This document shows, one piece after another, positions 25,818 to 35,211 of a DNA stretch of 64,000 nt. The position numbers and the translations under genes were made by a program. A model generated the notes under the pieces. That model did not search any database and had not been told where the DNA came from. It saw only the letters and a list, made by a program, of their open reading frames with translations. How positions within the stretch are numbered: position 1 is the stretch's first letter; every line of letters begins with the position of its first letter. The stretch comes from Arsukibacterium ikkense (GTDB taxonomy: Bacteria; Pseudomonadota; Gammaproteobacteria; Enterobacterales; Alteromonadaceae), in contig NZ_LAHO01000013.1 of the NCBI RefSeq assembly GCF_000987775.1, positions 1 to 64,000 on the forward strand. The letters run 5' to 3'.

Positions 25818-27856
25818 AATGCTGTTGTCCTTAATTCCGCTTCGAAAGCCGTAAATGGGATATTAAAGTCGGTCATAACGAGCTCTGCTGCTCGTATTTG
25901 GGTTATGTAATGACTGCGTTCACTAACAGAAATGTCTTCAACCGACGCCATATAAGCGGTCAAGCTACTGTGTTTTTTCTGCCACCATTTCGCTTGTTGC
26001 TCATCAATAATGCTACCCCCGGCGCTACAGTCCACACAAAACTGAGGGGCGACTACACCATCCATATCGCATTCGTATCCGTTCTTACAATAGCTATGTA
26101 ATGAGCCGTGCAGGGTGAGCTTTCCGTCTTTAACGGCTTTGTATATCACCTCCCAAGAACTGTAGATGGTAGGCACATCACCGCGCATCTTCATGATGGC
26201 CTTGCCGTGAGAGCCCGAAAGCGTTTCATCAGAGTGCCACTGTTTATAGATTTTATTAGTCGTAGTCTCCGCATTAATGTCATCGAGAGCTTGCGTGATC
26301 TTTGGATCTACTTTTAAGCCTCGTAAACTTGCCAGTTTGCCACCGTTGGTATACCACTCAGTCATCGCGAGATATAAGTGCTTAAATTGCTGCTTGAGGG
26401 CAACTAATGTTCCCAAACGATTCTTCACACAGTAAAAAGCTAAGGTGCGCCTGAATTGGTGTGAGCTAAGACACCAAGGCTTACCCACAATAACGTTTTT
26501 TCTGATGCTCTCCTCTGAGCGCGGATTGGATTCAAGGCATTCCTGATAATCATCTGCCGTTGTAACAAAACAAAATTGCTTGCAAAAAAGTCGCAATCTA
26601 AAATTCCAATGACCAAAGACTTTAGGCGGCTGCGAACGATATTTTTGATTTAGCCATAATGTGTTGGTGTATTTTTTATCTGGGTAAGTGGCTTCATCTC
26701 GCCATCGCTCAGTTAATATCGTCATTAAATCGATGGCTGCTTTCGAAGAAGCTGCTGTTATCCATGTTTCTCGCTTTTCTCCTAATTTGAATGTGTGGGT
26801 TTGCAGCATGTGAAAAACACGGCCGGACATGGTATCTGTGTAGTAGCTATTTGGTGTTAGTTTATCCAACTCGGATTCACGCATGCCGCTGAACCCTCCC
26901 AAAACAATGTAGCTGGCGGTAAAGAGCTGCCCTAAATATCGGTTAAACTCTGGAGAATTATTCAGTGATAGCTCTGGGAGCTTAGTGGCCAATGGCTCAA
27001 TGAGTGATTTAGGATGTTGCGGTTGATTATCTTCAATGCACTGTGCGTATTTTTGAGTGTCAATACTGCCATCGCCATTCATAAAAGCGAAAGAGCGATC
27101 TTGCTGTACTTTTTCATCAACAATTCGCTTACCCTCCTGGTAATTTGATTGGAGCGCTTGTTCCGTATCTGCTATCAATTGCGCGTAGGGAATTGCTGTT
27201 TCAATCAGGTGTATGGCCTTACCGTAAATTGCATGACATAAACGCTCTGGAATAACTAATGTTTGCTGCTTCTCTCTGTCGCTTAATTTTTCGGATTCTG
27301 AGCAAGGCTTAATAAATTCGAAACTAAGCGAGACTCTATGCCAACCCCTATCATGAATAGCTGCGTTGATACTTATAAATATATGCTGAATTGTGCTTTG
27401 GGAGAGGTTCTGTGCTTGGAGATAGTTTTTAAACTTTAACCATAATTTGGAGGATGAAAGCGCGGCTAACGATGATTCATTTTCTTGCATTAAGAATTGG
27501 TAAGCTTTCTTAATATTGGTCAAACGCGACACGACCGATGAGAATTTTAGACTCATCCGCTGCTTTGGACCTTTATTGAAAAGCCAACCAAAAGTAAAAA
27601 CTTTTAGTTCACGTTGTAGTTTCGGTGCGGCGTTAAACTCGGAAAAGACGAGATTGTTTTTTTCTCTTTTACGTGAGAAAGGCAGGCAATTCCAATTGCT
27701 ATCGCCAAAGGTTGCGGTGACTGTTCCCTTCTGATCTATGCAGATAACCGCCGCGTCCAGTTCCTTAAAACGCCCTGCATGGTACAGGGTAATAATGTCA
27801 ACATTTTGTATTTTGTGGGCTTCAGAAATGTTGTCATCGTATAGGTGAGTATTCAT
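25814..27856 (-). CDS. gmtZ: Gamma-mobile-trio-like integrase (GmtZ-like)
   Basis: This 680-aa protein has a tyrosine-recombinase catalytic core in its second half. The residues visible are Arg326 in GGFSGMRESEL, His466-x-x-Arg469 in SSHQFRRTL and a candidate nucleophile Tyr495 or Tyr502 (HLYLAMTEWYTNGG). The N-terminal half is probably an arm- and core-binding region. A Cys-rich tail (CDMDGVVAPQFCVDCS) may bind metal. It is therefore possibly catalytic. It is the third gene of four on the minus strand, 12 bases after the 578-aa gene and overlapping gmtX by 4 bp. The gmtZ name follows gene order and size and is provisional. Confidence 0.7.
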   Translation of the reverse strand: MNTHLYDDNISEAHKIQNVDIITLYHAGRFKELDAAVICIDQKGTVTATFGDSNWNCLPFSRKREKNNLVFSEFNAAPKLQRELKVFTFGWLFNKGPKQRMSLKFSSVVSRLTNIKKAYQFLMQENESSLAALSSSKLWLKFKNYLQAQNLSQSTIQHIFISINAAIHDRGWHRVSLSFEFIKPCSESEKLSDREKQQTLVIPERLCHAIYGKAIHLIETAIPYAQLIADTEQALQSNYQEGKRIVDEKVQQDRSFAFMNGDGSIDTQKYAQCIEDNQPQHPKSLIEPLATKLPELSLNNSPEFNRYLGQLFTASYIVLGGFSGMRESELDKLTPNSYYTDTMSGRVFHMLQTHTFKLGEKRETWITAASSKAAIDLMTILTERWRDEATYPDKKYTNTLWLNQKYRSQPPKVFGHWNFRLRLFCKQFCFVTTADDYQECLESNPRSEESIRKNVIVGKPWCLSSHQFRRTLAFYCVKNRLGTLVALKQQFKHLYLAMTEWYTNGGKLASLRGLKVDPKITQALDDINAETTTNKIYKQWHSDETLSGSHGKAIMKMRGDVPTIYSSWEVIYKAVKDGKLTLHGSLHSYCKNGYECDMDGVVAPQFCVDCSAGGSIIDEQQAKWWQKKHSSLTAYMASVEDISVSERSHYITQIRAAELVMTDFNIPFTAFEAELRTTAL

Positions 27857-27868
27857 GATGCTACCTGC

Positions 27869-29605
27869 TTAAGATTTAGGGATTAGACCAAGGACAGCGT
27901 CGGCTTCTTGCCAGTATGGGTGATGACCTTCATCAGCTAGTTTTGCTTCTGCTTGTTTTAGTAGCTGACTTTGGATACTTGGTAAAATTTTACCTTCAAT
28001 AAATACCACTATAGCTTCGAAGTTTCTCCTATAGTGGCTTGCATCGAGGTGAAGGTAGAGTGATTCTTCGAGGCAAGCTTTAAAGCTTAGTAAACACCAA
28101 ATATCCGCTAGGGATTGAACAATCACTTGGCTAGGGCAACCAAAGCAAGCCAGTAAATCCGCGCAGGCAAGTCTTTTGCCCTCAGGCAGTAGTCCTTGCC
28201 TAATAGCTCTCTTGGTATATTTTTCTGACTTTTCGCCAAAAGGTGTAGTGCAGCTAGTACCATTAGGTGTGCGACTTAACTCAGGCAGGTTGATTTTGTA
28301 TTCTTCTTCGATGACCAAGACCTTTATGCCTAAATTTGCTTGCGCCTCTTTCGTGTTTATACCGCTTTTTATCTCTTCCTCTCGAATCGACATCGCATCT
28401 TGCATCATGCCGTTATTGGCGGTACGGTTTCCTTCACTATAGTGTCGCTGACGAGTTGTTGGCGTGTTGCTCAGCATGATGTCGTTCAACATTTCTCCTT
28501 GGTGGTAAGCGGTGATTTGAGCACCTGTCTCACGGAAACGACTAGCCATAGGCCGAAGTCGACGGCCCCTTTGGTCAGTAAAGGAAAAGTGCTTATCTAT
28601 AAATTGCTTAAGGAATGTCTGAAGAGTCGGCTGACTCATCTGGGTGCTTGCATTTTTAATAACAGTTTGAAGCAGGTTTGTGTTTTCAGCGCTTGAAATT
28701 AGTCGTGAAGCATTAAGTAAATTATCGAAAAAATGCATTGCATATTTTGGTATGTCCAACTCATGTTCACCCATTTCAACTTGAATGGTTTTAAACGCAC
28801 GACGTTTAAAAGCTGGCATGGTGTACCATGTCTCTCCAACCGCCATTGAGGCATTAGAGGGTTGTTTTAGGTTAAATAAATCACTGGTATTCGCATAAGT
28901 ATAGTATGACAAAAGGTATGTGGCGGCGCTCATCATTTTGCTAATACCGGCGTATAACAGATACGTTTGACCTTTCCAGTTAAAGGTCATGGTAGCCGTT
29001 TTTTTATTAGCACCCATGTGGATCTCGGGTGCTTGAATAAACTGCGCATAGGTCTGTTTGAATAGACTTCGTAGAAATGGTAATAATTGGTTTAAATCGC
29101 TACGAGTATAAGCCTCAAAGGGCTCGCTATCGCTGCTTCCCATAACGGGAACGTTGTTAAAGTAAGTTGATGGGAAGTCTAAAAAATCAAGAAATATCAC
29201 GAACATCAAACTGCGCCTTTGCTTATATGTGCTTCTTTTTATTAAACCCTGCAAGACCCTTGTTTGCTGATAAAACATAAAGCCTTCTAAAGAAGCTTGA
29301 ACAAAAGCGGCTTTGTCGTGTGTATCGCACCAGCGAAGATATTGTGAACAAACAACAAAAATACTAATCAGAGTACGATTGCTTACTCCCTCTTCGATGT
29401 TTTCATCAAAGCGAGATTTGAGTCGAAGTATGAGTTCTTTGCGCTCTGCATCTTGAAATTGACCACCTTGCTGTAGCATTTCCGTCTTATGGAAATGCTT
29501 AATCAAGAATCGATTAAAATCTAGTAGCCTTGACTGGTTTTCGGCAACCAGTTGAATGCAAAGGTTTGGTTCCCAGCCATTAAGATAGGTGACATTATTC
29601 ATCAT
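27869..29605 (-). CDS. Degenerate tyrosine-recombinase-like protein (VPA1269-like)
   Basis: This 578-aa member of the recombinase operon has a C-terminal recombinase-like box, ASRFRETGAQITAYHQ (SxxR at 355-358 in place of HxxR), and a tyrosine in RQRHYSEGN (Tyr389). The first catalytic Arg appears missing (YTYANTSDLFNL where T-G-x-R is expected). It may be a structural partner rather than an active recombinase. Cysteines cluster near 480 (LACADLLACFGCPS). Such a gene between the GmtY- and GmtZ-like genes recalls the protein called VPA1269 in Vibrio. The start overlaps gmtY's end by 11 bp, so the set is co-translated. Confidence 0.7.
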   Translation of the reverse strand: MMNNVTYLNGWEPNLCIQLVAENQSRLLDFNRFLIKHFHKTEMLQQGGQFQDAERKELILRLKSRFDENIEEGVSNRTLISIFVVCSQYLRWCDTHDKAAFVQASLEGFMFYQQTRVLQGLIKRSTYKQRRSLMFVIFLDFLDFPSTYFNNVPVMGSSDSEPFEAYTRSDLNQLLPFLRSLFKQTYAQFIQAPEIHMGANKKTATMTFNWKGQTYLLYAGISKMMSAATYLLSYYTYANTSDLFNLKQPSNASMAVGETWYTMPAFKRRAFKTIQVEMGEHELDIPKYAMHFFDNLLNASRLISSAENTNLLQTVIKNASTQMSQPTLQTFLKQFIDKHFSFTDQRGRRLRPMASRFRETGAQITAYHQGEMLNDIMLSNTPTTRQRHYSEGNRTANNGMMQDAMSIREEEIKSGINTKEAQANLGIKVLVIEEEYKINLPELSRTPNGTSCTTPFGEKSEKYTKRAIRQGLLPEGKRLACADLLACFGCPSQVIVQSLADIWCLLSFKACLEESLYLHLDASHYRRNFEAIVVFIEGKILPSIQSQLLKQAEAKLADEGHHPYWQEADAVLGLIPKS

Positions 29606-30920
29606 CGTTTCCTAACGCTTCGTGCATGATGCCATCTAAAATTCCGAATTTTACCTTGAATGCTTCTTTGCGCTTTAGATAGTGTAAATATTTCCAAGTG
29701 GTGGTTTCGTTTCGATGACCCATCCAGGCCATCAACAATTCCATGGACTCCACTGGAGATAAGCCTGCTTCAAGTAAGTCACTTAAACGGTATGTGCCAT
29801 ACGTTGAGCGTAAGTCGTGAAAGCGATGTATGAACGAGGGACAGGTTTTCTTGATTGAAGTTCTGAACTCAGTCCATCTGGCTTCGATAGACTTAGCAGA
29901 TACAGGGTTACCTTGCTCACTAACAAACAGGGGTTCATGGCGCATACACCGCTCAAGACTTTCAACTGTCACCTGCTTTAGGTTTGATGGGTTTTCAACA
30001 AAGGCTTTGAGCTTCTCATTCAGTTTTTTTACTCGCTTAAGTCTCCGTTCTGAGGTGAGATACTCATTGAGCGTTGCCAATAGTACGGAAGAAATCTCAA
30101 CACGCCGCTGCTTTAGATATTTTGTTTGAACACCTGTTGATTGTGGTGACAGGACTATGTCGTAGCGATGCTCACTTTCCGTTAATGGTGTCGCGGTATC
30201 GAGAGCATTAAGTGATAGTGTTGCCACCTCTTGAATGCGCATTCCAGTATCTAGGGCAATTAATACCTGCAAGCGCAACTCTTCAGATGCACGAGGAAGG
30301 TACTGAGTCAGAATGTTAAGTGATTCATGAGTGAGTGGAAATAAAGGTCGAATATTTTTACTGCTTGCGTCCTTTGGTACTCTGATCCTTAGATCGCTTG
30401 TTGAAACAATGAACTTTGGCGATATGTGAGCAAGCATTCCGCTGCTTTTTACTGAAACGAACTCAATTTTAAAAGGAGCTTCTTTCTCACCATTTATGCA
30501 TAAATACCCATCGTGCATTAACCATTTGTAATAGTTAACAATCTGGTTCATTCGGACGCTTGCAGTACTATGTGCTAACTCGCCTCGCCTGATTTGGTTT
30601 AACAGCTGTGAGCGAAAGAGATAAGTGGGCTTAAATCTTTTGATTGGAGGAAATTGATCCCATGCCAACCCTTTGTTTTCAAGAAATTGATAGTAGGCAT
30701 GTAAAGCTTGCGCACATGGCAAAAGATCTTTCGCACCTTTTATTGCCTTCAGATAGAAGAGGTAGCTATTGGCTTCGTTATTAATTTTGCCGTCATGTGT
30801 AAATAAGGTTGGTAATGAACCTAAATTGTCTTTAATTGGTTTGCAATCGAACGAACCATCATCCAGTTTTTGTAGTTCAGTCTGTTTGAAAACATTGTTC
30901 GAGTGCACGAGATAAGCCAT
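29595..30920 (-). CDS. gmtY: Site-specific tyrosine recombinase (GmtY-like)
   Basis: This 441-aa integrase has the complete active site: Arg228 (DTGMRIQEVATL), a likely Lys near 267-270, His368-x-x-Arg371 (HRFHDLRSTYG), His402 (WMGHRNETTTWKY) and Tyr411 or Tyr414. The SAM-like core-binding domain is N-terminal (about 45-165). It is the first gene of the four-gene minus-strand cassette at the island's right end and should cut and join DNA at the island's ends. The ATG has AGGATG 5 bases upstream. A 10-bp palindrome with 7-base spacer lies 19-45 bases upstream and is a candidate recombination site and autoregulatory operator. Confidence 0.85.
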   Translation of the reverse strand: MAYLVHSNNVFKQTELQKLDDGSFDCKPIKDNLGSLPTLFTHDGKINNEANSYLFYLKAIKGAKDLLPCAQALHAYYQFLENKGLAWDQFPPIKRFKPTYLFRSQLLNQIRRGELAHSTASVRMNQIVNYYKWLMHDGYLCINGEKEAPFKIEFVSVKSSGMLAHISPKFIVSTSDLRIRVPKDASSKNIRPLFPLTHESLNILTQYLPRASEELRLQVLIALDTGMRIQEVATLSLNALDTATPLTESEHRYDIVLSPQSTGVQTKYLKQRRVEISSVLLATLNEYLTSERRLKRVKKLNEKLKAFVENPSNLKQVTVESLERCMRHEPLFVSEQGNPVSAKSIEARWTEFRTSIKKTCPSFIHRFHDLRSTYGTYRLSDLLEAGLSPVESMELLMAWMGHRNETTTWKYLHYLKRKEAFKVKFGILDGIMHEALGNDDE

Positions 30921-30938
30921 AAATCATCCTGAAAAAAC

Positions 30939-30965
30939 TCACTGTCTAGCCAGTGTAGACAGTGA
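30939..30965. repeat. Palindrome upstream of the recombinase gene; candidate recombination core site
   Basis: TCACTGTCTA (30939-30948) and TAGACAGTGA (30956-30965) are exact reverse complements around a 7-base spacer. This is the size and geometry of a tyrosine-recombinase core site (two arms and an overlap region), placed at the island edge. It could instead be an operator for gmtY. Confidence 0.55.
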
Positions 30966-30973
30966 TTGGTTAT

Positions 30974-30988
30974 TTTCCAGATTTATTT
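30974..30988 (-). repeat. Right copy of 15-bp inverted island-edge repeat
   Basis: TTTCCAGATTTATTT is the exact reverse complement of 2486-2500. It lies between the palindrome and the gor stop codon, 25 bases from gor. Confidence 0.5.
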
Positions 30989-31013
30989 ATGTGTGTAAGA
31001 TGCCTTTCCTACA

Positions 31014-32372
31014 CTAACCTGTCATGGTACAGAACTCTTCCGCGCTGGTGGGGTGCAGTGCTACGGTTGCGTCAAAGTCGGCCTTGGTGGCGCCCATCTT
31101 CATTGCCACGGCAAAGCCTTGTAATACTTCGTCCATACCCTCGCCAATACCGTGCAGGCCCACCACTTTTTCGTCTTTACCGGCGCAGACCAGTTTAAAA
31201 CGGCTAAGGGCGCGGTGGCTGGTAATGGCGTTATACATGGCCGCGAAGCTGGAGCGGTACACTTTGATATTGGCATCGCCATATTGCTCACGGGCCTGTG
31301 CTTCGGTTAAGCCAATAGTGCCGATAGGCGGGTGGCTGAACACGACAGTGGGAATAAGCGAATAATCCATATGCGCATCAGGCATAGCCGGGTTAAACAG
31401 GCGCTCGGCCAGTTGCCGGCCGGCTTTAATCGCTACCGGCGTCAGCTGGGCTTCGCCGGTAATATCGCCGACGGCATAAATGCCCTTGATATTGGTATTC
31501 TGGTATTGGTCGGTACGAATAAAGCCACGCTCATCAACGGTAACGCCTGCGGCTTGCAAATTAAGGTTGGCTGTTGCCGGCTCGCGACCAATGGCCCAGA
31601 TCAGGCAGTCTACATCGGTAAATTCAACATTATTATCGCAGTATACCGTTAGCGTACCATCGCGGTTTTTCACCACTTTCGTCACATTGATATGTTTATG
31701 CAGTTGTAGTTTGTCCTGGCTCATCCGCTCCAGCAACATATCGGTAATATCCGGGTCAAAATCGCGCAGCGGCCGGTCTTTGCGGATTAATAAATGGCTG
31801 TCGCTACCCAGCGCATGCAATACGCCGGCGATTTCCACCGCGATATAGCCAGCACCAATTACCAGGGCTTTTGTCGGCTGCGCGGTTAAGGCAAAAAAAC
31901 CGTCTGAGTCGATACCATATTCAGCACCCGGCACATCGGGGAGCAGCGGCTTGCCGCCCACGGCAATGGTAATATGGTCGGCCGTGATCTGCTCGCCGTT
32001 CACTTCCACTGTATTGGCATTAACAAAGCGGGCAAAACCTTCGATATATTCGACGCCATTACTGCTAAAGCCGCGCTGATAACCGGCATGAATACGTTCG
32101 ATATAGGCCTGGCGATTTTTAACCAGAGTAGCCCAATCAAAGCCATTTTCGGTAAGTTTAAAACCATAATCGGTGCTGTACTTAATCGCCTCGGCAATAT
32201 GGGCGCCATACCACATCACTTTTTTTGGTACGCAACCGACATTAACACAGGTGCCGCCCACGGCCTTTGCTTCAATGACTGCGGCGCTGACGCCCCGCAT
32301 TGCTGCCCGGTTCGCCGAGGCAATACCACCACTGCCGGCGCCTATTGCCAGATAAGTAAAATGCCGTGTCAT
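31014..32372 (-). CDS. gor: Glutathione-disulfide reductase
   Basis: This 452-aa NADPH-dependent flavoenzyme reduces GSSG to GSH in the cytoplasm. FAD-binding [14 protein letters not shown] opens the protein. The redox-active disulfide is in [16 protein letters not shown]. The NADPH Rossmann motif is [13 protein letters not shown] with arginines in [12 protein letters not shown]. The C-terminal dimer domain has [13 protein letters not shown] with the catalytic His-Glu. I take the ATG at 32372 (AAGGG site) over a TTG 24 bases upstream. It is now the first core gene after the island, close to its 3' end, and is divergent from prlC, as part of the classic gor/prlC/rsmJ neighbourhood. Confidence 0.96.
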   Translation of the reverse strand: MTRHFTYLAIGAGSGGIASANRAAMRGVSAAVIEAKAVGGTCVNVGCVPKKVMWYGAHIAEAIKYSTDYGFKLTENGFDWATLVKNRQAYIERIHAGYQRGFSSNGVEYIEGFARFVNANTVEVNGEQITADHITIAVGGKPLLPDVPGAEYGIDSDGFFALTAQPTKALVIGAGYIAVEIAGVLHALGSDSHLLIRKDRPLRDFDPDITDMLLERMSQDKLQLHKHINVTKVVKNRDGTLTVYCDNNVEFTDVDCLIWAIGREPATANLNLQAAGVTVDERGFIRTDQYQNTNIKGIYAVGDITGEAQLTPVAIKAGRQLAERLFNPAMPDAHMDYSLIPTVVFSHPPIGTIGLTEAQAREQYGDANIKVYRSSFAAMYNAITSHRALSRFKLVCAGKDEKVVGLHGIGEGMDEVLQGFAVAMKMGATKADFDATVALHPTSAEEFCTMTG

Positions 32373-32549
32373 AATTGAGCCCTTAATTTTTTGCAATGAT
32401 GTTGCTGCAATGTCGTTTATCAGTCAGATATAAGACCGCCGGCTGCTAAAAACAAGCACATTGCGACGAGCTGAGTGCTTGTCGCCTTGACAAATGCTGC
32501 GGACAGCCCAACATAAACAGCATTATTCAGGCCATTCGCAGGATGTTAT

Positions 32550-34625
32550 ATGTCGCAAGCTATCCCAACACAGCACACCGCACCAGGTAGCAATCCGCTA
32601 CTAACCTTTACCGATTTACCGCCATTTTCGCAAATTAAACCTGAGCAGGTAAAACCTGCGGTTGAGGCGGCTATTGCCCAATCACGCCAGGCGGTTGAGC
32701 AGCTGCTGGCCGCGGCTAACATCAGTTGGCACACCCTGGTAGCACAACTGGAGCAAGACAGCGATCGGTTGGGCAAGTTGTGGTCGCCGGTGTCGCATTT
32801 AAATTCAGTGCTAAACAGCGCAGAGCTGCGTGAGGCCTATGAAAGCTGCCTGCCACTGTTATCTGATTTCAGTACCTGGCTGGGCCAGCATGAAGGGCTG
32901 TTTCAAGCCTATCAACAGCTTAGAGACAGTGATGAGTTTGCGGGCCTGGCCCCGGCACAGCAAAAGGTTATCACCAACGCACTACGCGATTTTAAATTGT
33001 CAGGTATTGGCTTATCCGCTGACAAAAAGCAGCGTTATGGTGAAATTCAAAGCCGCTTGTCTGAGCTGGGCTCCACTTTTTCCAACAACACCCTGGACGC
33101 CACCCAGGCCTGGTTTAAACATATCAGCGATGAAACCCTGCTAAGTGGTTTACCGGAAGATGCCCGTTTAGCGGCGGCGGAGGAAGCCAGCAGCCGTGAG
33201 TTAAGCGGTTGGGTATTTACCCTGGAATTCCCCAGTTATATCGCCATTATGACCTATGCTGACAATCGGCAGCTGCGCGAGGAAATGTATAGTGCCTATT
33301 GCACCCGGGCATCAGATCAGGGGCCGCATGCCGGTAAGTACGATAACAGTGCCATTATTGATGAAACGCTGGCACTGAAGCATGAGTTAGCCCAGCTACT
33401 TGATTTTGATAACGCCGCCGAAGAGTCATTGGCCACTAAAATGGCTGACAGCCCGGCCCAGGTACTGGATTTCTTAACCGACCTGGCCCGGCGGGCCAAG
33501 CCACAGGCCGAGCAGGATTTGGCTGAACTTAGTGCTTTTGCGACAGAGCAGTTTCAGGCCGCCGAACTGGCGGCCTGGGATGTTACCTATTACGGCGAGA
33601 AGCTGAAACAGGCGAAATACGCGGTTTCAGATGAGCAGTTGCGGCCTTATTTTCCGGAAACCAAAGTAGTACCGGGTTTGTTTACCGTGATTCACAAGCT
33701 GTTTGGGGTAACAGTAACCGAGCGCCAGGGCGTCGATGTCTGGCATCCGGATGTACGGTTTTACGATATTACTGATAGCCAGGGCGAGCTGCGTGGCAGT
33801 TTTTACCTCGATTTATATGCCCGCAGTCAGAAGCGAGGTGGTGCCTGGATGGATGACTGCCGCGGGCGGCGCCAGCTGCCAGATGGCACGCTACAAACGC
33901 CGGTGGCCTATTTAACCTGCAACTTTAATAAGCCGGTTGCTGGCAAACCGGCGTTGTTTACGCACGATGAAGTGGTAACGCTGTTTCATGAGTTTGGCCA
34001 TGGCCTGCATCATATGCTGACCAAAGTAGATGCGGCGGCGGTAGCAGGTATTAACGGTGTGGCCTGGGATGCGGTGGAATTACCCAGTCAGTTTCTGGAA
34101 AACTGGTGTTGGGCACCAGAGGCGTTGGCGATTATTTCCGGCCATTACCAAACGGCTGAGCCATTACCAGAGGATTTACTGCAGAAAATGCTGGCAGCGA
34201 AAAACTTCCAGTCAGCGATGTTTCTGGTACGCCAGCTGGAATTTGCACTGTTTGATATGCGCTTACACAGCGAATACAACACCGCAGAGGGTGCCCGGGT
34301 ACAACAGTTGCTGGATGAGGTGCGCAGCGAAGTGTCGGTTATTGTACCGCCGCATTTTAATCGCTTCCAGCACGGTTTTGGCCATATCTTTGCTGGTGGT
34401 TACGGTGCTGGCTACTACAGTTACTTATGGGCTGAGGTGCTATCTGCCGATGCGTTTAGCCGCTTTGAAGAAGAAGGTGTGTTTAATCCGGACACCGGCC
34501 GCGATTTTCTGCGCTGGATTTTAGAGCGTGGCGGTAGCGCCGAGCCGATGGAGTTATTCAAAGGTTTTCGTGGCCGCGAGCCGTCGAACGAAGCGTTGTT
34601 GCGCCATATGGGTATCGCAGGCTAA
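32550..34625 (+). CDS. prlC: Oligopeptidase A (M3 family)
   Basis: This 691-aa cytoplasmic zinc metallopeptidase degrades short peptides and cleaved signal peptides. The zinc motif HEFGH is at about residue 480, in LFHEFGHGLHHML, with the third ligand Glu in the following helix (VELPSQFLENW). The family segment GAGYYSYLWAEVLSADAF is near the C-terminus. Length is standard. The AGGATG site fits the ATG. It is transcribed away from gor and followed by an unrelated lipoprotein gene. Confidence 0.95.
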   Translation: MSQAIPTQHTAPGSNPLLTFTDLPPFSQIKPEQVKPAVEAAIAQSRQAVEQLLAAANISWHTLVAQLEQDSDRLGKLWSPVSHLNSVLNSAELREAYESCLPLLSDFSTWLGQHEGLFQAYQQLRDSDEFAGLAPAQQKVITNALRDFKLSGIGLSADKKQRYGEIQSRLSELGSTFSNNTLDATQAWFKHISDETLLSGLPEDARLAAAEEASSRELSGWVFTLEFPSYIAIMTYADNRQLREEMYSAYCTRASDQGPHAGKYDNSAIIDETLALKHELAQLLDFDNAAEESLATKMADSPAQVLDFLTDLARRAKPQAEQDLAELSAFATEQFQAAELAAWDVTYYGEKLKQAKYAVSDEQLRPYFPETKVVPGLFTVIHKLFGVTVTERQGVDVWHPDVRFYDITDSQGELRGSFYLDLYARSQKRGGAWMDDCRGRRQLPDGTLQTPVAYLTCNFNKPVAGKPALFTHDEVVTLFHEFGHGLHHMLTKVDAAAVAGINGVAWDAVELPSQFLENWCWAPEALAIISGHYQTAEPLPEDLLQKMLAAKNFQSAMFLVRQLEFALFDMRLHSEYNTAEGARVQQLLDEVRSEVSVIVPPHFNRFQHGFGHIFAGGYGAGYYSYLWAEVLSADAFSRFEEEGVFNPDTGRDFLRWILERGGSAEPMELFKGFRGREPSNEALLRHMGIAG

Positions 34626-34695
34626 GCCATTAACATTTAATTAATTGCGTATTCAGGTATGCTCTGGCAGGATGAAATAAAAAGGAAGCTGGCTT

Positions 34696-35181
34696 ATGAA
34701 ATACCAAACCGCATTACTACCGTTGCTGCTATTCGTATTAACGGGGTGTCAGCAAGGTCAGGCGGCAAATGAGGAGCGGCTGCCACCTGAGCCGCTGGTA
34801 GAATTGATTGATCCGCAAAAAGATCCCATTGGTGCCGTTAAAGCGAGGGACAAACAAGTGAATATAAAAGTTGATCCAGACGTCAGTGCGTTGCGCCGGG
34901 AGGTACTGGCATTAATTGGTGATGCCAGTGCTGATGACAACAATCAGTGCCGGGTAGCCGGTTTTGGCCACAAGCCTTGTGGTGGGCCAGCGCAATATAT
35001 TGCTTACTCTACCAAGAATGGTAATGAAGCCGACATTCTGAGCAAAATTGCTGCCTATAACGCCGCAGCTGAAGCCGAAAATATACGGCTGGGCCGATTA
35101 TCAGATTGTGCGGTGGTACCCAAGCCTGAGGTTGAGCTCTCCGGTGGTCAGTGCAAACTGGTGGATAGCCGCAGTTACTAA
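34696..35181 (+). CDS. Hypothetical lipoprotein
   Basis: This 161-aa exported lipoprotein has a signal peptide ending in the lipobox LTGC (cleavage before Cys18). The mature part has a charged central helix (KVDPDVSALRREVLALIGDAS) and four or more cysteines (QCRVAGFGHKPCGG, DCAVVP, QCKLV) that could pair in the periplasm. A ribosome site (AAGGAAG) fits the ATG. I do not know a function. It may share a transcript with prlC upstream and the glycosylase-like gene downstream. Confidence 0.8.
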   Translation: MKYQTALLPLLLFVLTGCQQGQAANEERLPPEPLVELIDPQKDPIGAVKARDKQVNIKVDPDVSALRREVLALIGDASADDNNQCRVAGFGHKPCGGPAQYIAYSTKNGNEADILSKIAAYNAAAEAENIRLGRLSDCAVVPKPEVELSGGQCKLVDSRSY

Positions 35182-35211
35182 AACAACAGGCACATTACAG
35201 CACGGGGTAGT

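Larger units (their letters stand above)
2486..30988. mobile_element. Gamma-Mobile-Trio-like genomic island carrying defence and toxin cargo
   Basis: The AT-richer block between katG and gor has tyrosine recombinase genes at its right end (25356-30920) and a cargo of accessory genes to the left. These include an RnlAB toxin-antitoxin pair, an AHH toxin with its immunity gene, a DISARM-like operon and umuDC. The edges are set by the 15-bp inverted pair and by the abrupt return to core genes. Published Gamma-Mobile-Trio islands of gammaproteobacteria have this plan: recombinase genes at one end and anti-phage systems plus antibacterial toxins as cargo. Exact ends, target duplication and mobility cannot be shown from one sequence, and nested or successive insertions are possible. 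Confidence 0.6.
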
